A stretch of DNA of 64,000 nt, from assembly GCF_003604195.1 (NCBI RefSeq), contig NZ_QXGR01000004.1, positions 62,001-126,000 on the forward strand. The letters run 5' to 3'. This DNA comes from Simplicispira lacusdiani. GTDB taxonomy: Bacteria > Pseudomonadota > Gammaproteobacteria > Burkholderiales > Burkholderiaceae_C. Positions 8,422 to 16,080 of this stretch are shown in pieces (the first letter of the stretch is position 1; each line of letters starts with the position of its first letter). Made by a program: the position numbers and the translations under genes. The notes under the pieces were generated by a model. The model did no database searches, was not told the origin of the DNA, and worked only from the letters and a program-made list of their open reading frames with translations.

Positions 8422-9654
8422 ATGAATCAATCTGTTGTTACATCTGAGCCGGTCACCGATGGTGTAGGCCGGGCGCTGGAAATTTCGCTGCGCGGCGTGG
8501 AGGAGCTTCTGCCCCGCGACGAGTGGGTGAAGAAGCTCACGCGCGCCGAGGCCACGGGCCAGCCGCTGCGCATCAAGCTGGGCCTGGACCCGACGGCGCC
8601 GGACATCCACATCGGCCACACCGTGGTGCTCAACAAGATGCGCCAACTGCAGGACCTGGGCCACCAGGTGATCTTCCTGATCGGCGACTTCACCAGCCTG
8701 ATCGGCGACCCCTCGGGCCGCAACAGCACGCGCCCGCCGCTCACGCCCGAGCAGATCAAGGTCAATGCCGAGACCTACTACCGCCAGGCCAGCCTGGTGC
8801 TGGACCCGGCGCGCACCGAGATCCGCTACAACAGCGAATGGTGCGAGCCGCTGGGCGCCACCGGCATGATCCAGCTCGCCGCCAAGTACACCGTGGCGCG
8901 CATGATGGAGCGCAACGACTTCCACGAGCGCTTCACGGCCGGCAACTCGATCAGCGTGCACGAGTTCCTCTACCCGCTGATGCAGGGCTACGACTCCGTG
9001 GCGCTCAAGAGCGATCTGGAGCTGGGCGGCACCGACCAGAAGTTCAACCTGCTCATGGGCCGCCACCTGCAGCAGGAATACGGCCAGGAGCCGCAGTGCA
9101 TCCTGACCATGCCGCTGCTCGAAGGCCTGGACGGCGTCGAGAAGATGTCCAAGTCCAAGAACAACTATATCGGCATCAGCGAGGACGCCAACACCATGTT
9201 CGCCAAGGTGCTGAGCATTTCCGACACGCTGATGTGGCGCTGGTACACGCTGCTGTCCTTCCGCTCGCTCGAAGAGATCGCCCGGCTCAAGGCCGAGGTG
9301 GACGGCGGGCGCAACCCCAAGGACGCCAAGGTGCTGCTGGCCAAGGAGATCACCACGCGCTTCCACAGCGCGCAGGCGGCCGACGCGGCCGAGCAGGACT
9401 TCATCAACCGCAGCAAGGGCGGCGTGCCCGATGAAATCCCCGAGGTGGCGCTGTCCGGTGCGCCCCTGGGCATCGGCGCCCTGCTCAAGCAGGCCAACCT
9501 GGCGCCCTCGACCAGCGAGGCCAGCCGCCTCATCGATGGTGGCGGCGTGCGCGTGGACGGTAGCGTGGTCAGCGACAAGGGCCTCAAGCTCGCCGCCGGC
9601 ACCTACGTGGTACAGGTGGGCAAGCGCAAGTTCGCGCGCGTGACCCTCGCCTGA
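8422..9654 (+). CDS. tyrS: Tyrosyl-tRNA synthetase
   Basis: Charges tRNA-Tyr with tyrosine in an ATP-dependent reaction. The 410 residues form a class I synthetase: HIGH motif in [16 protein letters not shown] in [12 protein letters not shown], and a C-terminal S4 RNA-binding domain (about 345-405). Size and motif spacing fit the TyrZ-like group with an [15 protein letters not shown] segment (here [12 protein letters not shown]). The ATG at 8422 is chosen because the conserved part begins 10-20 residues later. The 194-base gap to the divergent peptidase should hold both promoters; TAGAAT at 8352-8357 is a possible -10. Confidence 0.96.
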   Translation: MNQSVVTSEPVTDGVGRALEISLRGVEELLPRDEWVKKLTRAEATGQPLRIKLGLDPTAPDIHIGHTVVLNKMRQLQDLGHQVIFLIGDFTSLIGDPSGRNSTRPPLTPEQIKVNAETYYRQASLVLDPARTEIRYNSEWCEPLGATGMIQLAAKYTVARMMERNDFHERFTAGNSISVHEFLYPLMQGYDSVALKSDLELGGTDQKFNLLMGRHLQQEYGQEPQCILTMPLLEGLDGVEKMSKSKNNYIGISEDANTMFAKVLSISDTLMWRWYTLLSFRSLEEIARLKAEVDGGRNPKDAKVLLAKEITTRFHSAQAADAAEQDFINRSKGGVPDEIPEVALSGAPLGIGALLKQANLAPSTSEASRLIDGGGVRVDGSVVSDKGLKLAAGTYVVQVGKRKFARVTLA

Positions 9655-9663
9655 GGGCGTCCA

Positions 9664-9685
9664 CCGGCCCGCGCGCGCGGGCCGG
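9664..9685. terminator. Hairpin between convergent tyrS and hemerythrin genes
   Basis: A perfect palindrome of two 10-base arms (CCGGCCCGCG and CGCGGGCCGG) with a 2-base centre. No T-run follows, so its strength as an intrinsic terminator is uncertain. Confidence 0.5.
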
Positions 9686-9688
9686 CGT

Positions 9689-10096
9689 TCAGGCCAGGCC
9701 CTTGGCCTGGAAGAAGGGCAGGTAGGCACGGTCGACCTTGCAGATGTGGTGCACCAGCCATTCCTTGAGGAAATCGAGCGCCTCGAAGGTGATTTCCTCG
9801 CCCATCTCGAAGCGCATCAGCAGCTCCATGGCCTTGCTGGTGAATCCGTCGTGCTCGGCCTTGTGCGCGGGGGTTTCGGGGTAGCCGTGCTGTTGGAACA
9901 TCACCTCCTCGACGATGAAGTGGTTGTGGGTGTAGTCGACCAGGCCTTCCAGCACCTCGCCGATGGCCTCGCGCCCGGGGGCGGGCTGCGACAGCTCGTC
10001 GTGCAGCTTGTTGGTCAGTTGCACCAGCCACTGGTGCTGGCTGTCGATGTCCGCGATCCCCAGCTCCAGCTCGCGGGTCCATGGCATGAACGTCAT
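9689..10096 (-). CDS. Bacteriohemerythrin
   Basis: Single-domain hemerythrin of 135 residues that binds O2 at a di-iron site, for storage, delivery or sensing. All seven expected ligands are present: His21, His59, Glu63 (HFIVE), His78, His82 (HKAEH), His117 and Asp122 (HICKVD). The start at 10,096 is preceded by GGGAGAT and gives the usual domain start; a longer frame begins at 10,195 but lacks family sequence. An FNR/Anr-type box lies 86 bases upstream, suggesting control by low oxygen. Confidence 0.93.
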   Translation of the reverse strand: MTFMPWTRELELGIADIDSQHQWLVQLTNKLHDELSQPAPGREAIGEVLEGLVDYTHNHFIVEEVMFQQHGYPETPAHKAEHDGFTSKAMELLMRFEMGEEITFEALDFLKEWLVHHICKVDRAYLPFFQAKGLA

Positions 10097-10181
10097 CCGG
10101 ATCTCCCTTGCTCCCTTGGTGTGGGTGCTTGCCGGCCGGAAGCACCAGGCTCTGTTGTAGAGGGAGTGGGCGCACTCCTTA

Positions 10182-10195
10182 TTGACGCCCATCAA
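10182..10195 (-). promoter_or_regulatory. FNR/Anr-like box upstream of bacteriohemerythrin
   Basis: The minus strand reads TTGAT-GGGC-GTCAA, matching the FNR consensus TTGAT-N4-ATCAA at 9 of 10 fixed positions. It lies 86-99 bases upstream of the hemerythrin ATG, a usual distance for activation. Confidence 0.65.
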
Positions 10196-10229
10196 TCCAT
10201 AACCTTATCGATGATGGGGTCAAGGGTTT

Positions 10230-11204
10230 TCAGCCGCCGCCGTGGTCGCCCACCGACTGCCGGGTGCGCGCGGCCTCGGCGCGCAGCCAGGCGCAGAAGG
10301 CCTGCACCTCCGGGCGCGGGCTGCTGCGCGGGCCAATCAGCAGCCAGTAGGCCAGCGGTGAATCGAGCCGCCGGCCGGGCAGCACCTCCACCAGGTCGCC
10401 GCTGGCCAGCGCGTCGGCGATCAGCGGCATGCGCGCCAGCGCCAGGCCCTGGCCGCTGAGGGCGGCCTGCACGATCTGGTGCGCGTAGTTGAAATACAGC
10501 CAGCGCGGCGGCTGCAGCAGCGGACAGCCGTGCGCGGCGAACCAGCGGCGCCAGGACAGCCATTCGAGGTGCTGGTTGCGGTGCGCGTCGCCCGCCTCGA
10601 TCAGGGTGAAACGCTCCACATCGGTGGGCTGGCGCACCGGCTCGGCGCTCTTGAGCAACCAGGGGCTGGCCACCACGGCGAGCTGCTCGCCGAACAGGCG
10701 CTCGGCGCCGTCCACGCGCCCGCTGGGCAGGCTGTAGCGCAGGGCCAGGTCCACGTCCGAGGTGTCGAGGTCCACCTGCGCATCGCTGGCGTCGATGCGG
10801 ATGTCGATGTCCGGGTGCTCGCGCTGGAAGGCCTCCAGGCGAGGGATCAGCCAGGTCGAGGCAAAACTGGCCCAGGTGGTGATGGCCACGCTCTTGCGCC
10901 CGGCCGTCTGGCGCACCAGGCGCACGGCGGCGTCCATGCGCTCCAGCGCGGGCACCACGGCGCGCTGCAGTTGCGCGCCCGCGCTGGTCAGCTCCACGGC
11001 GCGCGTGTGGCGCAGGAACAGCGGTACGCCCACTTCGTCCTCCAGCGCCTGGATCTGCCGGCTCACGGCCGACTGCGTGAGCGCCAGCTCGTCGGCCGCC
11101 GCGCGAAAGTTCAGGTGCCGCGCCACGGCCAGGAAGGCGCGCCAGTGGCCCACCGACACAGGGCGGGTGCGCTGCAACGCGGTGGTGGGATGCGGAGCGG
11201 GCAT
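10230..11204 (-). CDS. LysR-type transcriptional regulator
   Basis: DNA-binding regulator of 324 residues. The N-terminal winged helix-turn-helix is clear (FLAVARHLNFRAAADELAL, then TQSAVSRQIQALEDEVG), followed by a periplasmic-binding-protein-like effector domain (about 105-310). The ending with RQSVGDHGGG is short and unconserved. Start at the ATG 11,204; an in-frame ATG at 11,255 would add 17 residues that resemble no LysR N-terminus. It is divergent from the DUF2917 gene, the most likely target, with a LysR-type dyad between them. Effector unknown. Confidence 0.9.
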   Translation of the reverse strand: MPAPHPTTALQRTRPVSVGHWRAFLAVARHLNFRAAADELALTQSAVSRQIQALEDEVGVPLFLRHTRAVELTSAGAQLQRAVVPALERMDAAVRLVRQTAGRKSVAITTWASFASTWLIPRLEAFQREHPDIDIRIDASDAQVDLDTSDVDLALRYSLPSGRVDGAERLFGEQLAVVASPWLLKSAEPVRQPTDVERFTLIEAGDAHRNQHLEWLSWRRWFAAHGCPLLQPPRWLYFNYAHQIVQAALSGQGLALARMPLIADALASGDLVEVLPGRRLDSPLAYWLLIGPRSSPRPEVQAFCAWLRAEAARTRQSVGDHGGG

Positions 11205-11214
11205 GGGTGTCCTG

Positions 11215-11237
11215 ATTGATGCGTTAAAGGAATCAAT
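11215..11237. promoter_or_regulatory. LysR-type dyad ATTGAT-N11-ATCAAT
   Basis: A perfect inverted repeat, ATTGAT (11,215-11,220) and ATCAAT (11,232-11,237), separated by 11 bases: the T-N11-A arrangement of LysR boxes. It lies between the divergent lysR and DUF2917 genes. The right arm also resembles the left end of the interspersed repeat (AATCAATAGC), so a repeat remnant is an alternative. Confidence 0.5.
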
Positions 11238-11324
11238 AGCGTAGCGCGTTTTCATTGGACCCTGGCGGGAAATCGGAAGAACATGGCTGCACCGGAAACC
11301 ACTATTGATGCAAAGGAGCCTGCC

Positions 11325-11795
11325 ATGTCTTCCTCTTCGTTGTTGCCCTCGTCCCTGGCCAGCGCGCCCGGCCGCGCACAGGCAGGCCACTGGAAGCTGC
11401 CGGCCGGGCGCGCGCTGTCGCTCTATCCGCGCGACCGCGGCGTGCTGGAAATCACCCTGGGCCGCGTCTGGGTCACGGCGCCCGACGGCCACGGCGCCAG
11501 CGTGGACCAGGTGCTGGTCGCTGGCGAACGCCTGGTCGTCGGGCCGGATTCCCATGTGGTCATCGAGCCCTGGGGCTGCGCCGGCTGGCCGGCTGCCGCC
11601 TTCCGCTGGGACCTGGCACCCAGCGCTGTGCGCGCCGACTGGGAGCATGCCGTGGCGCAGCCCGCGCGCGAACTGGCGGAGGCGCTGTCGCGGGCCGGGC
11701 GGGCTGGCGCACGCGTGCTCGCCGGGCTGTGGGACTGGGCGGGTTTGCCGGCCCACGCCGGCGCGGGCCGCGGGGTGCCGTGCGGCGGCGGATAA
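11325..11795 (+). CDS. DUF2917 domain protein
   Basis: Small protein of 156 residues. The DUF2917 region (about 20-95) shows GRALSLYPRDRGVLEITLGRVWVT in outline, a small beta-rich fold with several conserved Gly and Trp, followed by an Ala/Arg-rich C-terminal tail. Function unknown. The ATG at 11,325 is preceded by AAAGGAG. In other Burkholderiales these genes commonly sit beside a divergent LysR gene, as here, suggesting regulation by it. The glmU start is 52 bases after its stop, and GATAAT at 11,791-11,796 could be a glmU -10. Confidence 0.75.
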   Translation: MSSSSLLPSSLASAPGRAQAGHWKLPAGRALSLYPRDRGVLEITLGRVWVTAPDGHGASVDQVLVAGERLVVGPDSHVVIEPWGCAGWPAAAFRWDLAPSAVRADWEHAVAQPARELAEALSRAGRAGARVLAGLWDWAGLPAHAGAGRGVPCGGG

Positions 11796-11846
11796 TCCCT
11801 CCGCCATCCGGCCGGGGCGGGCCCGTGCCGGAAACCACCCATTGTC

Positions 11847-13277
11847 ATGACACCACTCGACATCCTCATCATGGCGGCCGGCAAGGGCACGCGCATGAAA
11901 AGCCGCATCCCCAAGGTCCTGCAGCGCTTGGCGGGCCGCCCGCTCTTGCACCATGTGCTGGACCAGGCCGCCCACCTGCGGGCGCGCAGCGCCATCGTCA
12001 TCACCGGCCATGGTGCTATGGAAGTAGAAGCAGCTACCGCAGGACTGGCGGGCGCTGCAGGCACATTTGACCTGAAATTCGTGCGCCAGGAGCCCCAGCT
12101 CGGCACCGGCCACGCGGTGCAGCAGGGCGTGCCGCACCTGCCGGACGACGGCATGGTGGTGGTGCTCTCGGGCGACGTGCCGCTGACGCGGCCCGAAACC
12201 CTGCGCGCGCTGGTCGAGGCCTGCGCGGGCGAGCGGCTGGCGCTGCTCACCGTGGAACTGGCCGACCCCATGGGCTACGGCCGTATCGTGCGGGGTGCCG
12301 ATGGCGCCGTGCGCGGCATCGTCGAGCACAAGGACGCGAGCGAGGCGCAGCGCAGCATCCGCGAGGTCTACAGCGGCATCATGGCCGTGCCCGCGCGCCA
12401 CCTCAAGCCCTGGCTGGCGCGTCTGACCAACGACAACGCCCAGGGCGAGTACTACCTGACCGACATCGTCGCCATGGCCGTGGCGGACGGGCTGCCGGTG
12501 GTGGCGCACCGCATCCAGGACGCGCTGCAGGTGGCCGGCGTGAACAGTCCATCGCAACTGGCCGAGCTGGAGCGCGCGCACCAGCTGCGCCAGGCCCAGG
12601 CGCTGATGGAGCAGGGCGTGCGCCTGGCCGATCCGGCGCGTTTCGACCTGCGCGACGACGCCCGCACCGGCACGCGCGCCGCGCTGGTGTGCGGCCAGGA
12701 TGTCGAGATCGACGTGGGCTGCATCTTCACCGGCCGCGTGGAGCTGGGCGAGGGCGTGAGCATTGGCGCGCACTGCTGCATCGCCAACGCCAGCATCGCG
12801 GCGGGTGCCGTCATACACCCCTACACCCACATCGACGGCGAGAAGCTCGGCGCCCACGTGGGCGCGGGCGCGCTCGTCGGCCCCTACGCGCGCCTGCGCC
12901 CGGGCGCGCAGCTGGGCCGCGAGGTGCACATCGGCAACTTCGTCGAGGTGAAAAATTCGATGATGGCCGACGGCGCCAAGGCCAACCACCTGGCCTACCT
13001 GGGCGACGCCAGCGTGGGCGAGCGCGTGAACTACGGCGCGGGCAGCATCACGGCCAACTACGACGGCGCGAACAAGCACCGCACCGTCATCGAAGCCGAC
13101 GCGCACATCGGCAGCAACTGCGTGCTGGTGGCGCCCGTCACCATCGGCGCCGGCGCCACGGTGGGCGGCGGCTCCACCATCACCAAGGATGTGCCCGCGG
13201 GCGCCCTGGGCGTGGCGCGTGGCAGGCAGGTGGCCATTGCCAACTGGCAGCGGCCCGCCAAGCAGGCCAAGCCATGA
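11847..13277 (+). CDS. glmU: Bifunctional GlcN-1-P acetyltransferase / GlcNAc-1-P uridyltransferase
   Basis: Makes UDP-GlcNAc for peptidoglycan and LPS. The 476 residues show the N-terminal uridyltransferase (MAAGKGTRMKSRIPKVL at residues 6-22; GTGHAVQQG) and the C-terminal left-handed beta-helix acetyltransferase with hexapeptide repeats (GARLRPG-like, EVKNS, NYDGANKH). Compared with E. coli the segment at about 56-75 (AMEVEAATAGLAGAAGTFDL) is extended and matches a degraded copy of the interspersed repeat. The stop overlaps the histidine-kinase start by 4 bases (ATGA). glmS, giving the substrate GlcN-6-P, is 2.8 kb downstream. Confidence 0.96.
   Translation: MTPLDILIMAAGKGTRMKSRIPKVLQRLAGRPLLHHVLDQAAHLRARSAIVITGHGAMEVEAATAGLAGAAGTFDLKFVRQEPQLGTGHAVQQGVPHLPDDGMVVVLSGDVPLTRPETLRALVEACAGERLALLTVELADPMGYGRIVRGADGAVRGIVEHKDASEAQRSIREVYSGIMAVPARHLKPWLARLTNDNAQGEYYLTDIVAMAVADGLPVVAHRIQDALQVAGVNSPSQLAELERAHQLRQAQALMEQGVRLADPARFDLRDDARTGTRAALVCGQDVEIDVGCIFTGRVELGEGVSIGAHCCIANASIAAGAVIHPYTHIDGEKLGAHVGAGALVGPYARLRPGAQLGREVHIGNFVEVKNSMMADGAKANHLAYLGDASVGERVNYGAGSITANYDGANKHRTVIEADAHIGSNCVLVAPVTIGAGATVGGGSTITKDVPAGALGVARGRQVAIANWQRPAKQAKP
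12013..12070 (+). repeat. Degenerate interspersed repeat inside glmU
   Basis: Starts GCTATGGAAGTAGAAGCAGC and continues with GGCGGGCGCT, AGGC and ATTTGACCTGAA, in the order of the repeat family, but the palindromic core is worn. Frame preserved. Confidence 0.5.
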
Positions 13278-14089
13278 GCGGCGCCCCCTCGGATACTCCG
13301 GGGTGCCCCGAGCCGGAGGCGAACCGGTACGAGACACTCGACGCTCCGGCGCTGCGCGCCCTGCTGGCGCAGCGCGATGCGCAACTGGCCGAGCAGGCCG
13401 ATGCCATGCAGGAGTGGATGCACGCTGTCTCGCACGACCTGCGTGCGCCGCTGCGCCACATCACGTCCTACGGGCCGCTGGTGAGCGAGCTGCTGCAGGA
13501 GGCGCCGGGCCTGGAGGCCGAGGCGCGGCAGGAGGCGCTGGCCTTCCTGGCCACCATGGACCAGTCCGCGCGCCGCATGGGCCGCATGCTCGAAGGCCTG
13601 CTGGTGCTCTCGCGCATCGCGCGCGCGCCGCTGCGGCGTGAATCCGTGGATCTGGCCGCGCTGGTGGAAGAGGCGCGCGCCGCGCAGGCCGCCGCCGCGC
13701 AGGGCCGCGCGGTGCAGTGGCAAATGGCCCCGGATCTGCCCGTGGTGCAGGGTGATGCCCCGCTGTTGCGCCAGATGCTGGCCGAGCTGCTGGGCAATGC
13801 GCTCAAGTTCACGCGCGGGCGCGACCCGGCGTGCATCGCCGTGGGCGGCGAGCGCGGCGCGGATGGGCGGGTCACGCTGACGGTGCGGGACAACGGCGCG
13901 GGCTTCAACCCCGCGCAGGCGGCCGGGCTGTTCGGCGTCTTCCAGCGCCTGCACCGCGAGAGCGAGTTCGAGGGCGTGGGCGCCGGCCTGGCGGCGGTGC
14001 GCGCCATTGCGCGGCGCCATGGCGGCGAGGCCAGCGCCACGGCCGCCGTGGGCGAGGGCTGCACGGTACGCGTGTCCTGGCCGGGGTGA
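13274..14089 (+). CDS. Cytoplasmic sensor histidine kinase
   Basis: Histidine kinase of 271 residues without a sensor domain or membrane segment. A short coiled coil leads to the phospho-acceptor box (HAVSHDLRAPLRHI, His near 57), then N box (LLGNALKFT), G1 (VRDNGAGF), F box (FGVFQRLH) and G2 (EGVGAGLA). The relative of phytochrome-type kinases is suggested by the SHDLRAPLRHI form. Translationally coupled to glmU through an ATGA overlap; no response regulator is adjacent, so its partner lies elsewhere. A copy of the interspersed repeat follows the stop. Confidence 0.88.
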   Translation: MSGAPSDTPGCPEPEANRYETLDAPALRALLAQRDAQLAEQADAMQEWMHAVSHDLRAPLRHITSYGPLVSELLQEAPGLEAEARQEALAFLATMDQSARRMGRMLEGLLVLSRIARAPLRRESVDLAALVEEARAAQAAAAQGRAVQWQMAPDLPVVQGDAPLLRQMLAELLGNALKFTRGRDPACIAVGGERGADGRVTLTVRDNGAGFNPAQAAGLFGVFQRLHRESEFEGVGAGLAAVRAIARRHGGEASATAAVGEGCTVRVSWPG

Positions 14090-14092
14090 TTT

Positions 14093-14153
14093 TGCTATTG
14101 AATCAATAGCTAGTTGCGCTTTCTGGTTATGCGCTGGAGGCCAATTTTTATCA
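14093..14153 (+). repeat. Interspersed repeat, clear intergenic copy
   Basis: Reads GCTATTGAATCAATAGCTAG, then TTGCGCTT, TGCGC, and GGAGGCCAATTTTTATCAA. Lies between the convergent histidine-kinase and GGDEF genes. Taken as the reference copy for the family. Confidence 0.85.
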
Positions 14154-14178
14154 AACCAGATGGCCCGCCGGCAGCCCG

Positions 14179-15288
14179 TCAGACCGGTTGCGGCTGGGCC
14201 GGCGCTGACGGGCCCGCCACCTGGTTGCGCCCCTGGTCCTTGGCGCGGTAGAGCGCGGCATCGGCGTCGTTGATCCAGTCGCGCAGGCTGAGCTGGCTGC
14301 GCCGGGTTTCGGCCAGGCCGATGCTGCTGGTCAGGCGCAGGCCGGGCAGCTCGCGCAGCCGCAGGCCGGCAATGCCGTCGCGGATGCGCTCGGCGATGGC
14401 GTGGGCCTCGGGCGCACGGGTGTCGCCGCAGACCACGGCGAATTCGTCGCCGCCGTAGCGGCCCGCGTGGTCGTGCGCGCGCACGCAGTCGCGGATGACC
14501 TGGCCCACGGCGCGGATCACCTCGTCGCCCACGGTGTGGCCGTGCAGGTCGTTGATGGACTTGAAGTGGTCGATGTCGATCATCAGCAGACAGGCGGGCT
14601 CGCCGCTGGCGTGGTAGCGCTCCAGGCTGTCGCTGGCCTGCTCCTGCCAGTGGCTGCGCGCGGCCAGGCCGGTCTGGGCGTCGGTGCGGCGCATGGCTTC
14701 GAGCTGGCGGTTTTGCCGGGCCACGGTGCGGATCAGCCGGTAGCTGGCCACGCTGACGGCCAGGCTGTGCACGATGATGAGCGGCAGCGTGCACACGATC
14801 ACGGTGAGCGAGCTTTCCAGCCGCAGCTCGGGCCGCGCCAGCAGCGTGACCAGAACACCCGTGCCGAACATGCCCGGCAACGAATGCAGCCACAGGCGCT
14901 TGATGCCGGTGCTGAACTTGTCGTAGGTGGTCACGGCGGCCAGCACCACGCTGGGTAGCAGGTTGAAGTGCATCAGCGGCACCCACAGGCCGACCATGGC
15001 CGAGTCGATCAGCAGGTTGTAGATCTCGGCGCGGAACGGGTTGGTGCTGTGCCGCGCATGCAGGTAGGCCAGGTGCGGCCAGACCAGGAAGGAGAGCACC
15101 GCCAGCACCCAGTAATCCCGCAGCGTCTGGTGCTGGTGCAGCACGCTGGCCACCAGCAGGCCGCCCAGGCCCATGCCCAGCACGCGCAGCGGGTAGATGT
15201 GGCGGAAGGTGCGCCGCCGCGAGGCCGGGCCGTTGTCGCCAGGGTGGCGCGGGCCGTGCGGCGGTGGGTTCGCGGGGGCGGAAGTCAT
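14179..15288 (-). CDS. Membrane diguanylate cyclase (MASE2-GGDEF)
   Basis: Synthesises the second messenger c-di-GMP. The 369 residues begin with a MASE2-type membrane region of about five helices (about 25-185: RVLGMGLGGLLVAS, FLVWPHLAYLHAR, HFNLLPSVVLAAV), as in E. coli DgcC/AdrA, and end with a GGDEF domain. The active site RYGGDEF is intact and is preceded by a product-inhibition I-site RAHD five residues upstream. The ATG at 15,288 is chosen over 15,327 because the longer start adds low-complexity sequence only. Probably links an unknown membrane signal to biofilm or cellulose control. Confidence 0.93.
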   Translation of the reverse strand: MTSAPANPPPHGPRHPGDNGPASRRRTFRHIYPLRVLGMGLGGLLVASVLHQHQTLRDYWVLAVLSFLVWPHLAYLHARHSTNPFRAEIYNLLIDSAMVGLWVPLMHFNLLPSVVLAAVTTYDKFSTGIKRLWLHSLPGMFGTGVLVTLLARPELRLESSLTVIVCTLPLIIVHSLAVSVASYRLIRTVARQNRQLEAMRRTDAQTGLAARSHWQEQASDSLERYHASGEPACLLMIDIDHFKSINDLHGHTVGDEVIRAVGQVIRDCVRAHDHAGRYGGDEFAVVCGDTRAPEAHAIAERIRDGIAGLRLRELPGLRLTSSIGLAETRRSQLSLRDWINDADAALYRAKDQGRNQVAGPSAPAQPQPV

Positions 15289-15426
15289 GGGCGGGCGTGT
15301 GGCGCCGGGGCATGGCGCCCCGTGCATGCGAGCCTACCAGGGGGCGGGTACGCGAGTCTTACGCGCCGCGAGGGCGCCAAGCCGCTCGCTCTCGCGCGGG
15401 TAGCGCGCGCCATGCGCGTGGCTGAT

Positions 15427-15482
15427 GCTATGTTATTCATAGCTTTTGGCGCTTATGTTTCGGGCGTTAGAGGCACTTTTGT
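15427..15482 (+). repeat. Interspersed repeat overlapping the lrp 3' end
   Basis: Reads GCTATGTTATTCATAGCTTT, GGCGCTT, GGGCGTTAGAGGCACTTTTGT. It supplies the stop codon and the last residues of the Lrp-type gene. Confidence 0.75.
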
Positions 15483-15944
15483 CTCGAATTTTGCCCGGCG
15501 CGTCGCGAAAAATGCCTTGACGTTGCGCACGTTGGCGTCGCCCGTGAACAGGCGCTGCGTGAGCTGCAGGTAGGCCGGCATGTCGCGCGTGTGCACCACC
15601 AGCACGAAGTCTGGCCCGGGCGAGACGCGCCAGCACTGCTGCACGGCTGCCTCGCGCACGGCGCGGGCCTCGAAGGCGTCGAGCTGCTCGGCGCCCTGGC
15701 GGTCGAGCGATACCTCGACGATGCAGGCCAGCCCGTGGCCGCACAGCGCCGCCAGGCGGTCGGGCTGCACGATGGCCACCTGGCGCTCGATCACGCCGGC
15801 CTCGTGCAGGCGCCGCACGCGCCGCAGGCAAGTGGGCGGCGAGATATGCACCCGCTCGGCCAGGGCCTGGTTGCTCAGGCCGGCATCGTGCTGTAGCAGG
15901 TCGAGCAGCTGCAGATCGGTGGCGTCTAGGGTGATGGATTCCAT
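15453..15944 (-). CDS. Lrp/AsnC family transcriptional regulator
   Basis: Leucine-responsive-type regulator of 163 residues. The N-terminal helix-turn-helix (about 8-60: LDLLQHDAGLSNQALAERV, then SPPTCLRRVRRL) is followed by the RAM ligand-binding domain (about 70-150: IVEVSLDRQG, VSPGPDFVLVVHTRDM). The final residues (about KVPLTPET) and the stop come from an interspersed repeat. Divergent from glmS across a 136-base AT-rich gap carrying two palindromes, the expected setting for an Lrp-type autoregulator. Ligand unknown. Confidence 0.92.
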   Translation of the reverse strand: MESITLDATDLQLLDLLQHDAGLSNQALAERVHISPPTCLRRVRRLHEAGVIERQVAIVQPDRLAALCGHGLACIVEVSLDRQGAEQLDAFEARAVREAAVQQCWRVSPGPDFVLVVHTRDMPAYLQLTQRLFTGDANVRNVKAFFATRRAKFETKVPLTPET

Positions 15945-15960
15945 TTTTTGTTTGTATGTG

Positions 15961-16001
15961 AAAGAAAATTTCTTTTCTCTGGTTGAGTGAAATTAAATTT
16001 C
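15961..16001. promoter_or_regulatory. Paired AT-rich palindromes between lrp-type gene and glmS
   Basis: AAAGAAA-A-TTTCTTT (15,961-15,975) and GAAATT-A-AATTTC (15,989-16,001), centres 27 bases apart, in a strikingly AT-rich patch. Lrp-family proteins bind phased AT-rich palindromes; use by this regulator is inference. Confidence 0.5.
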
Positions 16002-16080
16002 AAATTGCAGCAAAAATCAATCATAAATTAGGCGTCGGCTTCCCTACGATCGCGCCATTCCCTTCCACAGGAGCCTACCC

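Noticed and set aside
10230..13337. A 1035-codon open frame on the minus strand
   Set aside because: Only its 3' third is the LysR gene; the rest is antisense to glmU and an artefact of high GC.
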